Positions 43,707 to 51,931 of a stretch of 64,000 bases of DNA are shown here, one piece after another. The notes beneath the pieces are model-generated. The model worked only from the letters and a program-made list of their open reading frames with translations, ran no database searches and was not told the origin of the DNA. Within the stretch, counting starts at the first letter, position 1. Each line of letters begins with the position of its first letter. A program made the translations under genes and the position numbers. The DNA comes from Fodinibius sp. Rm-B-1B1-1 (GTDB taxonomy: Bacteria; Bacteroidota; Rhodothermia; Balneolales; Balneolaceae), in contig NZ_JBCFYD010000002.1 in assembly GCF_038594945.1 (NCBI RefSeq), positions 1,054,001 through 1,118,000 of the forward strand, given 5' to 3'.

Positions 43707-46610
43707 TTAAATTGCTTCCATGAAATCGGGACCCAATGGAACTGTAAGTTGATCACTCTCATCCATTAATTCTGATTTCTCCTCTTCCCTGCCCTCATCA
43801 TCAAGTATCGACATCAGTAAGACCCTTGCTTTCAAATGGTACGGATTTTTTGACAGGGCTTCTCTCAACACTGATTTCGCTTTTTCAACATTACCACTGT
43901 TTACGGCTAACAAGGCATTTGTATAATTAAGTGAAGCCTGCTCTACAGGTAACGTTACGTCAATGGAATTGATGATTTCTTCGGCAGTTTCCACTTGATC
44001 TAATTTCAGCAAGAGCCGTGCTTTCAATAACTGATCTTCGACATTAAGCTTATTGGTTCGTGCTTGAACCAACATCTTTTTTGCCTGCTCTCTATCATTA
44101 TTTTGCAGGTGAACATGTGCTCTACGCAACGCATAATCAGCCCGCTCGTTTCCGGCCGACTCCAAAATACGCTGCCCTTCCTGTAGTATTGATTCCGCTT
44201 TCTCCAGCTGTTTCGCTTTAATTAATGCATCGCTATACATCAAGCGGTATGAAAAATTTTGAGGATTCTGGTCCACCAGTGACTCGAAAAAACCAATCGC
44301 TTCAGCAGAATAGCCAATACCGCTTCGCATCACATAATAATCAGCTTCGGCTTCTTCTTTCCGGTCACGTAAATACGTTGAAATGGTAGGCCCCTCCTCG
44401 ACATATTGTTTAGCAACTTCCAGTGCCTTACCCATTTGTCCATATTGATAATAACGATCGCGCTGAATGCGGTTTAGTTGAGCACGCTCGGCTAAATCCT
44501 TTTCAAGCTTTTCAGCTTCATCAAACAACGAAGCCTGCCGCTCTATAGAATCATCAAAAGACAATTCTCCACGTAATCCTTTCTGATGTAACACCTCAGC
44601 CTCAGTTACATATACCGGGGCATAATTCGAATCCAACGACCTGGCCTTGGCTACTTGTTTATCAGCTATGTTAAAATTTCCTTCCTCAGCCTCTACTTCT
44701 GCATATTCTAAAATAGCCGGTATATAATCAGCGCTATAAGAAAGAGCCGTATCAAGATGAGCCTTTGACGCATCTGATGAACGTTCTGCGAGCGCCAGAT
44801 AGGTTTGCGCCCAGTTGTCATCGAAGACCTCCTCGTTACCCGACAGATACTCTTGCTGCTTGCTCAACAGAGAATCCAAAAAAGCATAAAAGTTCGGATC
44901 TTTTTCACGAATATATTCCCGAGTATTCATTGATTTGTGATTCAGTGGGTGCACCTTTTTCTCTGATAAAAATCCTGCATATCCTTGAGCAAAAAACTCG
45001 CTCTCATTGTTGGCCGCGTAATAATCGAGTGTATGATCATTTCTCATCGCATCATAGTATAAAGCTCGAATACGTCGATCTTCGCGATCCGTCAAAATTC
45101 GTCCATGATACAAATGGGCATACTCATGCGCCAACACGTTCCGCTCCAGATGAGCGCCTCGTTCAAGATACTCAATGCCCGTAGCCCCACTGCCAACACC
45201 GCGGATATCCATCCACTGGCGATTATCAAAAGTAGTACCATACCGAAAGTAGTTGTTATCCATCGCCTCGGCCAAATCAATATGTAATGGCGGAATGGCA
45301 AAGTCAGATCCAAATTTATCAATCATAGGTAAATATGCCTTACTTGGACCAATTTGCTGGGCAATCATTTTCGTTACCCGATCACCGGGATAATATTGCG
45401 CATCAGGAAACACATCATAAAAAACGCCGCCTGTAGCCGGTACCGGTGTTTGCGCTATAGAATCCTCCAGCGCTTCAAATTCATCCAGCTGCTCAAATTG
45501 CCGCTGTTTGATAACCGCCGCCAATCCATTATGGGCTGGACCATAATTCTGTTTCTCTTCTAAGACACGTTCAAAAATTGCTTGAGCTGAATCTAATCGT
45601 GTATCGCGTTCCCTATCGTAAGCCATATAATAAATAGATCCGCGTGTCATAGCCGGCAATATAGATTTGGGATATTCCCCTCCCACCGTACGGGTGATCT
45701 CAATAGCTTCTTCAAGCTGATTTTCTGCAATTAGTCCCTCACTTTTATCTAATAAGCTACGGACCGTACTGTCGGTGGGTTGTGTGTAATCTGCATACGT
45801 TAGGTTGGTATGACCGTTGCCAAAATGCCAATGCGTAAGGTAGTGCAATGGATTTACCTCCAACGCTAAATTCCATTGCGCTGCCATATTATCGAGTTGG
45901 GTAGCATCTACCCTACGCCAAATCGCGTATCCATAGCTGAAACGGGCATCGGCATCAAAAGGAGCAATAGATAACGCTTTTTGCAAGGGTGCTTCAGCCT
46001 TTTGGGGGTTTTGAGACCAAAAATGTGCTTCCGATTCAAGCCAATATCCACCGGCAAAATTGGAATCCCACCGTTGTATTTTTTGGGCCCACTGTAACGC
46101 TCCGTTATAATTGCGATTTAGTAGCGCAATCTTTCCTCGAATAAATCCAGCTTCTGGATCTTTTGCCTCTAATCCCAATAACTTTTTCGCTTTTTGATCT
46201 GCGTGATTCAGCCTCCAGGCCTGGATATCGAGCTCAGCCTGTAACAACAATGCTTCGCGGTTATCGGGCTGGTTCTGTAAAACAGATGATACAATCTGCT
46301 CAGCTTCTGTATATTGATGTTTTTTGATCAACAGACGTGCTTCTACAAGCGCCATCGGGATGTCGGTTTGCTCAACCTCCGACAGATAAGATTCGGCTTC
46401 ATCCCAAAGTCCAAGCGTAATCAACTTTTGGATACTTTCGGAAGTGACTTCTTGTTCTACCTGCTGTAACGCCTGTTCCCGCTGTTGAACTAACAGCTCA
46501 CGGGCGTCATCAACATTATTGACATGTGACTTAGGCTCGTCGGCACATCCAGCAACAAAAAGAAGTACTGATAAAAAGAGTAGTAGCTTTCGGGTAAGTG
46601 ACCAAAACAT
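43707..46610 (-). CDS. TPR-repeat lipoprotein with gluzincin (HEYAH) peptidase site
   Basis: This 967-residue envelope protein starts with a lipobox (LLFVAGC). N- and C-terminal thirds are tetratricopeptide-like helix pairs (EAESYLSEVEQ, AQKIQRWDSNFAGGYWLES, LRADYALRRAHVHL-like). Near residue 493 it has VLAHEYAHLYHG (HExxH) and some 35 residues later NNESEFFAQGYAGF, the usual third-ligand Glu of gluzincin peptidases. It is thus a candidate periplasm- or surface-facing metallopeptidase on a TPR scaffold. The substrate is unknown. It is 106 bp beyond ychF and may be the last gene of the nusB-phosphatase-ychF run. Confidence 0.8.
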   Translation of the reverse strand: MFWSLTRKLLLFLSVLLFVAGCADEPKSHVNNVDDARELLVQQREQALQQVEQEVTSESIQKLITLGLWDEAESYLSEVEQTDIPMALVEARLLIKKHQYTEAEQIVSSVLQNQPDNREALLLQAELDIQAWRLNHADQKAKKLLGLEAKDPEAGFIRGKIALLNRNYNGALQWAQKIQRWDSNFAGGYWLESEAHFWSQNPQKAEAPLQKALSIAPFDADARFSYGYAIWRRVDATQLDNMAAQWNLALEVNPLHYLTHWHFGNGHTNLTYADYTQPTDSTVRSLLDKSEGLIAENQLEEAIEITRTVGGEYPKSILPAMTRGSIYYMAYDRERDTRLDSAQAIFERVLEEKQNYGPAHNGLAAVIKQRQFEQLDEFEALEDSIAQTPVPATGGVFYDVFPDAQYYPGDRVTKMIAQQIGPSKAYLPMIDKFGSDFAIPPLHIDLAEAMDNNYFRYGTTFDNRQWMDIRGVGSGATGIEYLERGAHLERNVLAHEYAHLYHGRILTDREDRRIRALYYDAMRNDHTLDYYAANNESEFFAQGYAGFLSEKKVHPLNHKSMNTREYIREKDPNFYAFLDSLLSKQQEYLSGNEEVFDDNWAQTYLALAERSSDASKAHLDTALSYSADYIPAILEYAEVEAEEGNFNIADKQVAKARSLDSNYAPVYVTEAEVLHQKGLRGELSFDDSIERQASLFDEAEKLEKDLAERAQLNRIQRDRYYQYGQMGKALEVAKQYVEEGPTISTYLRDRKEEAEADYYVMRSGIGYSAEAIGFFESLVDQNPQNFSYRLMYSDALIKAKQLEKAESILQEGQRILESAGNERADYALRRAHVHLQNNDREQAKKMLVQARTNKLNVEDQLLKARLLLKLDQVETAEEIINSIDVTLPVEQASLNYTNALLAVNSGNVEKAKSVLREALSKNPYHLKARVLLMSILDDEGREEEKSELMDESDQLTVPLGPDFMEAI

Positions 46611-46716
46611 TTTTGTGGGCTTTAGCTTAACTGTTGATAGAACAATATTAAACTAAAGACACCACCAGAAAGCAAACCGTATGCTGTAAAAGAGCGTAAA
46701 TTATAGCCGTATTAGT

Positions 46717-47811
46717 TTATACATTAAACCGAAATAGCATCACATCGCCATCCTGCACGATATAATCTTTACCCTCCTGACGCATTTCGCCGGCATCTTT
46801 AACCGCTTTTTCGGAACCAAGCTCCTTATACGTTTCATAACTAACTGTTTCAGCACGAATAAATCCATGTTCAAAATCACTGTGAATGACACCCGCAGCT
46901 TCTGGAGCTTTGGCTCCTTTTCGAACGGTCCAGGCTCGCGTTTCTTTTGGTCCGGTTGTGAAATAAGTAATTAACCCAAGTTCTTTGTAAGCCGCTCGAA
47001 TGAGTCGCTCCAGGCCGGCATCTTCAACCCCAAGCTCTTCTAAAAACATCGCTCGTTCTTCTTCATCAAGCTCCGCAATCTCCTCTTCAATTTTGGCGCA
47101 GAATGTCACAACCTCATCATCAAAACGTGCAGCAATGTCTCTGACTTCATCTACCCATTTATTGCCCGAATTAAGATCATCCTCTGACACATTGCACGCA
47201 TAAAGCACTGGCTTCTCTGATAATAAGAAAAGCTCTTTATAAGCTTTTCGCTCCTCGTCACCGGCATCAAAAGTTCGTGCGGCATTGCCATTTTCGAGAT
47301 GTTCTTTTAGGCGTTGTACGATCTCCATGCGGCGGATATCCTCTTTTTCGCCACTTTTGGCATCGCGTTTAAGCCCTTCCAGACGCTTCTCTACCGACTC
47401 AAGATCCTTTAAAATAAGCTCGTCTTCGATGATATGTACATCACGAGTGGGATTTACATCTCCTTCGACATGAACCACATTATCATCATCAAAACAACGA
47501 ACAACGTGAACAATCAAATCGACTTCACGAATATGAGAAAGGAACGCATTGCCCTTTCCTTTGCCCTCTGATGCCCCCTTTACCAATCCCGCAATATCGA
47601 CAAACTCAACACTGGTTGGTATTTTTTCTTCCGATCCAACGATATCATAAAGGGTATCTAACCGCTCATCCGGAACGGGAACTACTCCTACATTGGGATC
47701 AATTGTACAAAACGGGAAATTTGCGGCATCAGCACCGGCATCACTTAACGCATTAAACAAAGTAGACTTTCCTACATTCGGAAGCCCTACAATTCCACAT
47801 CGTAAACTCAT
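46717..47811 (-). CDS. ychF: redox-regulated ATPase YchF (OLA1)
   Basis: This conserved TRAFAC-class P-loop protein binds ribosomes and prefers ATP. The 364 residues contain the Walker A GLPNVGKSTLFNAL, the G3-like DIAGLVKGASEGKGKGNAFL, the altered G4 YACNVSEDD in place of NKxD, a helical insertion and the C-terminal TGS-like region (GEMRQEGKDYIVQDGDVMLFRF). All are diagnostic of YchF. It follows the PPP phosphatase gene by 45 bp. Confidence 0.96.
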   Translation of the reverse strand: MSLRCGIVGLPNVGKSTLFNALSDAGADAANFPFCTIDPNVGVVPVPDERLDTLYDIVGSEEKIPTSVEFVDIAGLVKGASEGKGKGNAFLSHIREVDLIVHVVRCFDDDNVVHVEGDVNPTRDVHIIEDELILKDLESVEKRLEGLKRDAKSGEKEDIRRMEIVQRLKEHLENGNAARTFDAGDEERKAYKELFLLSEKPVLYACNVSEDDLNSGNKWVDEVRDIAARFDDEVVTFCAKIEEEIAELDEEERAMFLEELGVEDAGLERLIRAAYKELGLITYFTTGPKETRAWTVRKGAKAPEAAGVIHSDFEHGFIRAETVSYETYKELGSEKAVKDAGEMRQEGKDYIVQDGDVMLFRFNV

Positions 47812-47856
47812 GTATTACAGTAAATTAAAAATATTAGTCAATTAGTTAATAACTGC

Positions 47857-48522
47857 TCAGTCAAGGGCAGTCTGTTGTATAAATTCTTCTTCGGGTAATT
47901 TTACCGCGGTAAGTTTTCCGTATCCCACGCGGTCAAAAACGCAGCCGGTATCAATACCAATCATTTTATCTTTCTGTACTGGTTTGGGACGCGGCGTGTG
48001 TCCAAAAACCACGGTTTTTTCCCAGGGCGTTTCGAAGGCATTTAAATGTGATCGCTCCCAAAGGAATTCCTGTAGCTCCTTTTCATCTTTAATACTTTCG
48101 GCAATCGTTTTAGCTGGAGATAATCCCGCGTGGACAAAAAAGTAATTCTCCGTTTCGTAATACAGGCGTGTACTTTCGTAAAACTTTCTGTGAGACTCAG
48201 GTAACGAAAGTGTATCACCATTTGCGTTATAGGACTTAATCGTCTCCCGTCCCCCGTTCATCATCCACATACTCTTGCTGCCCTTTTGAAAGGAATCCAA
48301 AAGCATTTGCTCATGATTCCCGCGCAGAAATACACAGTCAACGTTCTCTTTAAAGTCCAACAGATAATCAACAACTTGTTTTGAACCGGGACCACGATCA
48401 ATATAATCACCAACAAAAATAAACTGCCGATCATAATACGACTCCAGTTTATCCAAGAGTGCCTTCATGCTATGAAAACAACCGTGGATATCACCTATTG
48501 CGATATATTTACGTTCACTCAC
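47857..48522 (-). CDS. PPP-type metallophosphatase (Ser/Thr phosphatase or ApaH-like)
   Basis: This 221-residue calcineurin-like protein has the PPP signatures GDIHGCFHSM, GDYIDRGPGS, LRGNHEQML and FVHAGLSP. It is similar to bacterial PP2A-like phosphatases and to symmetrical Ap4A hydrolases; length and motifs fit the former slightly better. It lies 12 bp after nusB and 45 bp before ychF, so the three are probably co-transcribed. Confidence 0.9.
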   Translation of the reverse strand: MSERKYIAIGDIHGCFHSMKALLDKLESYYDRQFIFVGDYIDRGPGSKQVVDYLLDFKENVDCVFLRGNHEQMLLDSFQKGSKSMWMMNGGRETIKSYNANGDTLSLPESHRKFYESTRLYYETENYFFVHAGLSPAKTIAESIKDEKELQEFLWERSHLNAFETPWEKTVVFGHTPRPKPVQKDKMIGIDTGCVFDRVGYGKLTAVKLPEEEFIQQTALD

Positions 48523-48534
48523 AATTCGTAGGCT

Positions 48535-48999
48535 CTATGATTTAAAAGACGACTCAATTAGTCCACGTCCTTTTTTGTTGATACGCCCATCTTCCTGCAG
48601 CTGTTCCAAAGCAGAGTCCAAAATACCGTTGATAAAATTACCGGACTTCTTAGTAGAATACTTTTTGGCAATCTCTATGGCTTCATTAATAGACACCTTG
48701 GTTGGGATCTGTTCGTAAAACAGAAACTCGGCAATTGCCATTCTAAGTAGCAGACGATCAATCGCATTTAGACGTTCCAATCGCCAGTTATTTAGATGAT
48801 TCTTAATTACTTCATCAATTTCATCTTGGTTATTAACAATCTTTAAAAAGAGACGTTCTCCAAATTTAAAGGTCTCTGAATCATCTGACAATTGGCTTTT
48901 AATAACCGATTGTATCACATCTTTCCACTTACCTTTACCAATTTCAATAGCATATAATGCTTGTAAAACTGCTTCTCGTGCTTCTCTGCGTTGGGCCAT
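48535..48999 (-). CDS. nusB: transcription antitermination factor NusB
   Basis: NusB binds NusE and the boxA RNA of rRNA leaders to prevent premature termination. The 154-residue all-helical protein has AREAVLQALYAIEIGKG at the N-terminus, the RLNAIDRLLLRMAIAEFL core motif and INEAIEIAKKYSTKKSGNFINGILD, all characteristic. The ATG at 48999 gives the family start. It is the first gene of the nusB-phosphatase-ychF run; a tRNA gene lies upstream in the same direction. Confidence 0.95.
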   Translation of the reverse strand: MAQRREAREAVLQALYAIEIGKGKWKDVIQSVIKSQLSDDSETFKFGERLFLKIVNNQDEIDEVIKNHLNNWRLERLNAIDRLLLRMAIAEFLFYEQIPTKVSINEAIEIAKKYSTKKSGNFINGILDSALEQLQEDGRINKKGRGLIESSFKS

Positions 49000-49089
49000 T
49001 GTCTATATACCAGTATCCGTTAATTCATTGTTCTCAATGTACGAAATATTTCCGGGATGCAATTTCGCAGCTGAGACCGTACTCTTAAA

Positions 49090-49129
49090 AAATGAAAAAG
49101 CCTGTAATACCCAATGGGCAACAGGCTTT
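49090..49129 (-). terminator. intrinsic terminator of the tRNA-Val gene
   Basis: AAAGCCTGT (49097-49105) pairs perfectly with ACAGGCTTT (49121-49129), and on the minus strand a TTTTTCATTTTTT tract follows. It begins 9 bp after the 3' end of the tRNA and ends its transcript before nusB. Confidence 0.85.
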
Positions 49130-49137
49130 GCTGTGTG

Positions 49138-49212
49138 TGGGTGCTACTGGATTCGAACCAGTGACCTCATGCGTGTCGGGCATGCGCTCTAAACCAACTG
49201 AGCTAAGCACCC
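49138..49212 (-). tRNA. tRNA-Val (anticodon GAC), with C33
   Basis: A complete cloverleaf is readable on the minus strand: acceptor GGGTGCT/AGCACCC, D-stem GCTC/GAGC with AGTTGGTTTA, anticodon stem CATGC/GCATG, T-stem ACTGG/CCAGT with TTCGAAT. The seven-base anticodon loop reads C-C-G-A-C-A-C, so the anticodon is GAC (Val). Position 33 is C, not the nearly invariant U. CCA is not encoded after the discriminator A. No intron is present. Confidence 0.9.
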
Positions 49213-49404
49213 ATATCTGGATTGATCAATACATCAATTCAAGAGCGCTAAATATACACATCTTTTACCATTGATAACAACCTTTATTCACCAAAATATT
49301 TGATTAACGCTACCAGTAAAAGGATTATTAATTTTGATGGTCGAACGAACTCTTACATTTTCTTTTATTGGAATGAGTATTCAAATCTTAATGAATATAA
49401 GCTT

Positions 49405-50319
49405 ATGAAGCTATCAGAAATATATCTCTCATTCACTATTGTGATTTTGTTGGCCTTTTTAACGGGATGCCAAATCGGAGATTCCTCACATATGAGCGCT
49501 TCTCAACAACAGCAAATGGCAACTGAGTTTGATGAGATGCATCAATCATTTGAGACGTTGATGAAAACCTATCAACATGATACCACCCAGATTCCCCAGG
49601 AACTGCGCACTTTATACCCTCGAATCCAAGCGATGCATCAGAAAATGAGTGAAAATCACAATCATACTATGACAAATCATAGACAAACTATGGATCATGA
49701 TGGTGAGGGGCAACAAATGACAAGACAATCCATGCACTCCAGAATACAAGACCGCATGACAGGAGAATGGTACAGCCAGATGATAAGCATGCACCAACAA
49801 ATGGAGTATGAACATCAACAAAGGGGAAATAAAGAGATAGCCCAACAGCACCGGCAACAAAGTAAACATTTAAAACAACTCTTGGAGATCATGCCTGTTC
49901 CAAAGCAATTGGAAGAGAAACCGGTCAACCAACAAGGCAATCCGAACATGCTGAATGGAGCAAATCTTTACGCCCAACACTGTGCCTCATGTCATGGAAG
50001 TAATGGGCAAGGCTTCGGCAATACCTTTCCTCCACTGGTTAATTCAAAATGGATAACCGGTGATAAATCTATTCCCGTGCGTATTGTCCGCGATGGACTA
50101 ACAGGAGATATTGAAGTTAATGGAACAACGTATCGGGGAACCATGCCTGCATTTAAGGCTCGTTTAAGTCTTGCTGAAATTGCCGCAACTATTAATTATC
50201 TAAGAGAACAAAGCACAGGCGATTATCTTGATATTACCCAAGAAGAGATTATTCAAATCTTCAACTCGTATAACGATCGAACGGATCCATGGCAACCTGA
50301 AGAGCTATTAGGTGAGTAG
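49405..50319 (+). CDS. Met/His-rich c-type cytochrome lipoprotein
   Basis: This secreted protein of about 304 residues has a lipobox signal (LLAFLTGC, C22). Residues 30-170 form an unusual helix-rich region dense in Met, His and Gln (MHQKMSENHNHTMTNHRQTM, MHQQMEYEHQQRG), followed by a class I cytochrome c domain with haem motif CASCH (C193-H197) and axial-ligand candidate in RGTMPAFK. The Met/His-rich part suggests copper binding, for example electron transfer linked to a copper enzyme. The frame extends 35 codons upstream to 49300, but the ATG at 49405 gives a complete lipoprotein signal. Confidence 0.82.
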   Translation: MKLSEIYLSFTIVILLAFLTGCQIGDSSHMSASQQQQMATEFDEMHQSFETLMKTYQHDTTQIPQELRTLYPRIQAMHQKMSENHNHTMTNHRQTMDHDGEGQQMTRQSMHSRIQDRMTGEWYSQMISMHQQMEYEHQQRGNKEIAQQHRQQSKHLKQLLEIMPVPKQLEEKPVNQQGNPNMLNGANLYAQHCASCHGSNGQGFGNTFPPLVNSKWITGDKSIPVRIVRDGLTGDIEVNGTTYRGTMPAFKARLSLAEIAATINYLREQSTGDYLDITQEEIIQIFNSYNDRTDPWQPEELLGE

Positions 50320-50345
50320 CTAAAAATTTTGTTACTTAGCTGACT

Positions 50346-50378
50346 TAAAAAAGAAAGCCGCACCTTTCACAGTGCGAC
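50346..50378 (-). terminator. intrinsic terminator of the efflux operon
   Basis: On the minus strand GTCGCAC pairs with GTGCGGC (50357-50378 on the + strand, one G-T wobble), followed by CTTTCTTTTTT. It lies about 75 bp after the TolC-family stop. Confidence 0.8.
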
Positions 50379-50452
50379 TCTCGTTAGGGATTCACAGTAG
50401 GTGGTTAAGCTACTGTGCTATAGGTTAGGTTATGAGACAAAATTACTTCAAG

Positions 50453-51931
50453 TTAGTTTTCTTCATTTTGTTGGATGATATTCTTGTTCCATCCCCCGCC
50501 CAGGGCGCGATAAAGCTCTACGCCAGCGGTTAATTGTTGCAATTGATTATTGATATCGGATAGCTGGGCTGATAAATAATTTTGTTGGGCTGTTAGTACT
50601 TCGGTGTAATTGGCTTCGCCATATTGTAACAGCTCGCGTGAGTATTCAACGGCATTTTCAAGGGCGTTAAGTTGTTTTGTAGTTAACTCTTTCTTCTCTT
50701 CGGCATTTTTAAATTTGCTTAACGCATTTGAGACCTCGCTACTGGCATTTATCACCGTGCTCCGAAGTTCCAATTTAGCCTGCTGCTGACGAGCCTTACT
50801 ACGTTTCAACTGGGCCTTGTTTTGCCCCCTGTTAAATATCGGCTGGGTAACACCGGCAATAAGATTATAGAATATGGATCCCGGCTGAAAGAGATCATCA
50901 GTTTGCAGACTTTGATATCCCCCTTCTGCTGTAAGCTGTAACGAAGGATAAAATTGTGCCCGAGCATTGTTTGTCAGCTCAAAAGCACTCCGAAAAGAAT
51001 GCTCTGCAGCAATAATATCAGGACGATTTCTGAGCAGTTGAGCCGGTACGCCGGTAGCAAGAGAATCAATAACTGTTTGCTTGTCCAAGCTACTACGCTC
51101 AATATCACCTGGAGAACGTCCCAGCAAAATGCTGAGTGCATGCTCTTGTTCTGTAATTTGTTGACGCAATTCCGGTAAGGTCACCTCAGCGGCATATCGG
51201 TTGGCAATACTTTGCTGTAACGAAACTCCCGTTACTAACCCACTTTCCTGCAAACTCCTGATGGCTTCAACATCCTGTCGGCGGTTTTCAACTGTTTCTT
51301 TGGTAATTTCAAGCTGCTCATCAAGGGCCAACAACCGGTAGTAGGTATTTGCCACTTGTGCAATGAGCCGGGTTTGCACAGCCCGACGAGTAGCCTCTGC
51401 CTGTAACAAAGCAGCATAGCTTGCTTTCTTGGCGCTTGTCAATTTTCCCCAAACATCGAGTTCCCAACTTGAACTTGCCGATACTGAATATCGTTCACTG
51501 GCTGGAATGGATCCCGTTCCCATGCCCCCCAAACTGTTGGCATTATCAGATTGTTCATTATAAGAGGCATTTGCGCCTAAAGACAAGGTTGGCAGCATAC
51601 TCATTCGCCCCTGATAGAAATCGGCCTCAGCAACTCGAATTTGCTCGATAGCACTCCGGAGTTCAAGGTTGTTTTCCAACGCTTCTTCAATAAGATCACG
51701 CAATTGGGAATCATTGAACACCTCTTGCCACGGCATATCAGCCAGCGTTGTGCTATCCATTTCTACTTGCTCGAAAGGATACAGATCTTTCGTCTGCATC
51801 TCGGGCTGCTCATACGATTTTGTGGCGATACATGACGACAGTGAAACCGTAATCACCAGCGCCGCTATGAGTGTTGAATAATGACGAGAAAGCATAAAAT
51901 CAGTTAAATAATTTTTTAGTTCGTTTATCAC
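50453..51931 (-). CDS. RND efflux outer-membrane lipoprotein (OprM/NodT family)
   Basis: This 492-residue TolC-family channel lies in the outer membrane. A lipobox (VSLSSC, about C34) follows a signal helix. Two outer-membrane efflux protein repeats are visible, each with the alpha-helical barrel segments (NLELRSAIEQIRVAEADFYQG; LYRALGGGW at the end is a family hallmark). The first codon is GTG at 51931, overlapping the RND stop as GTGA; an ATG at 51895 is an alternative. It is the last gene of the marR-adaptor-RND-TolC operon. Confidence 0.92.
   Translation of the reverse strand: MINELKNYLTDFMLSRHYSTLIAALVITVSLSSCIATKSYEQPEMQTKDLYPFEQVEMDSTTLADMPWQEVFNDSQLRDLIEEALENNLELRSAIEQIRVAEADFYQGRMSMLPTLSLGANASYNEQSDNANSLGGMGTGSIPASERYSVSASSSWELDVWGKLTSAKKASYAALLQAEATRRAVQTRLIAQVANTYYRLLALDEQLEITKETVENRRQDVEAIRSLQESGLVTGVSLQQSIANRYAAEVTLPELRQQITEQEHALSILLGRSPGDIERSSLDKQTVIDSLATGVPAQLLRNRPDIIAAEHSFRSAFELTNNARAQFYPSLQLTAEGGYQSLQTDDLFQPGSIFYNLIAGVTQPIFNRGQNKAQLKRSKARQQQAKLELRSTVINASSEVSNALSKFKNAEEKKELTTKQLNALENAVEYSRELLQYGEANYTEVLTAQQNYLSAQLSDINNQLQQLTAGVELYRALGGGWNKNIIQQNEEN

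Noticed and set aside
49092-49274. 60-codon ORF across the tRNA
   Set aside because: It is read from the antisense strand of the tRNA-Val gene and its terminator.
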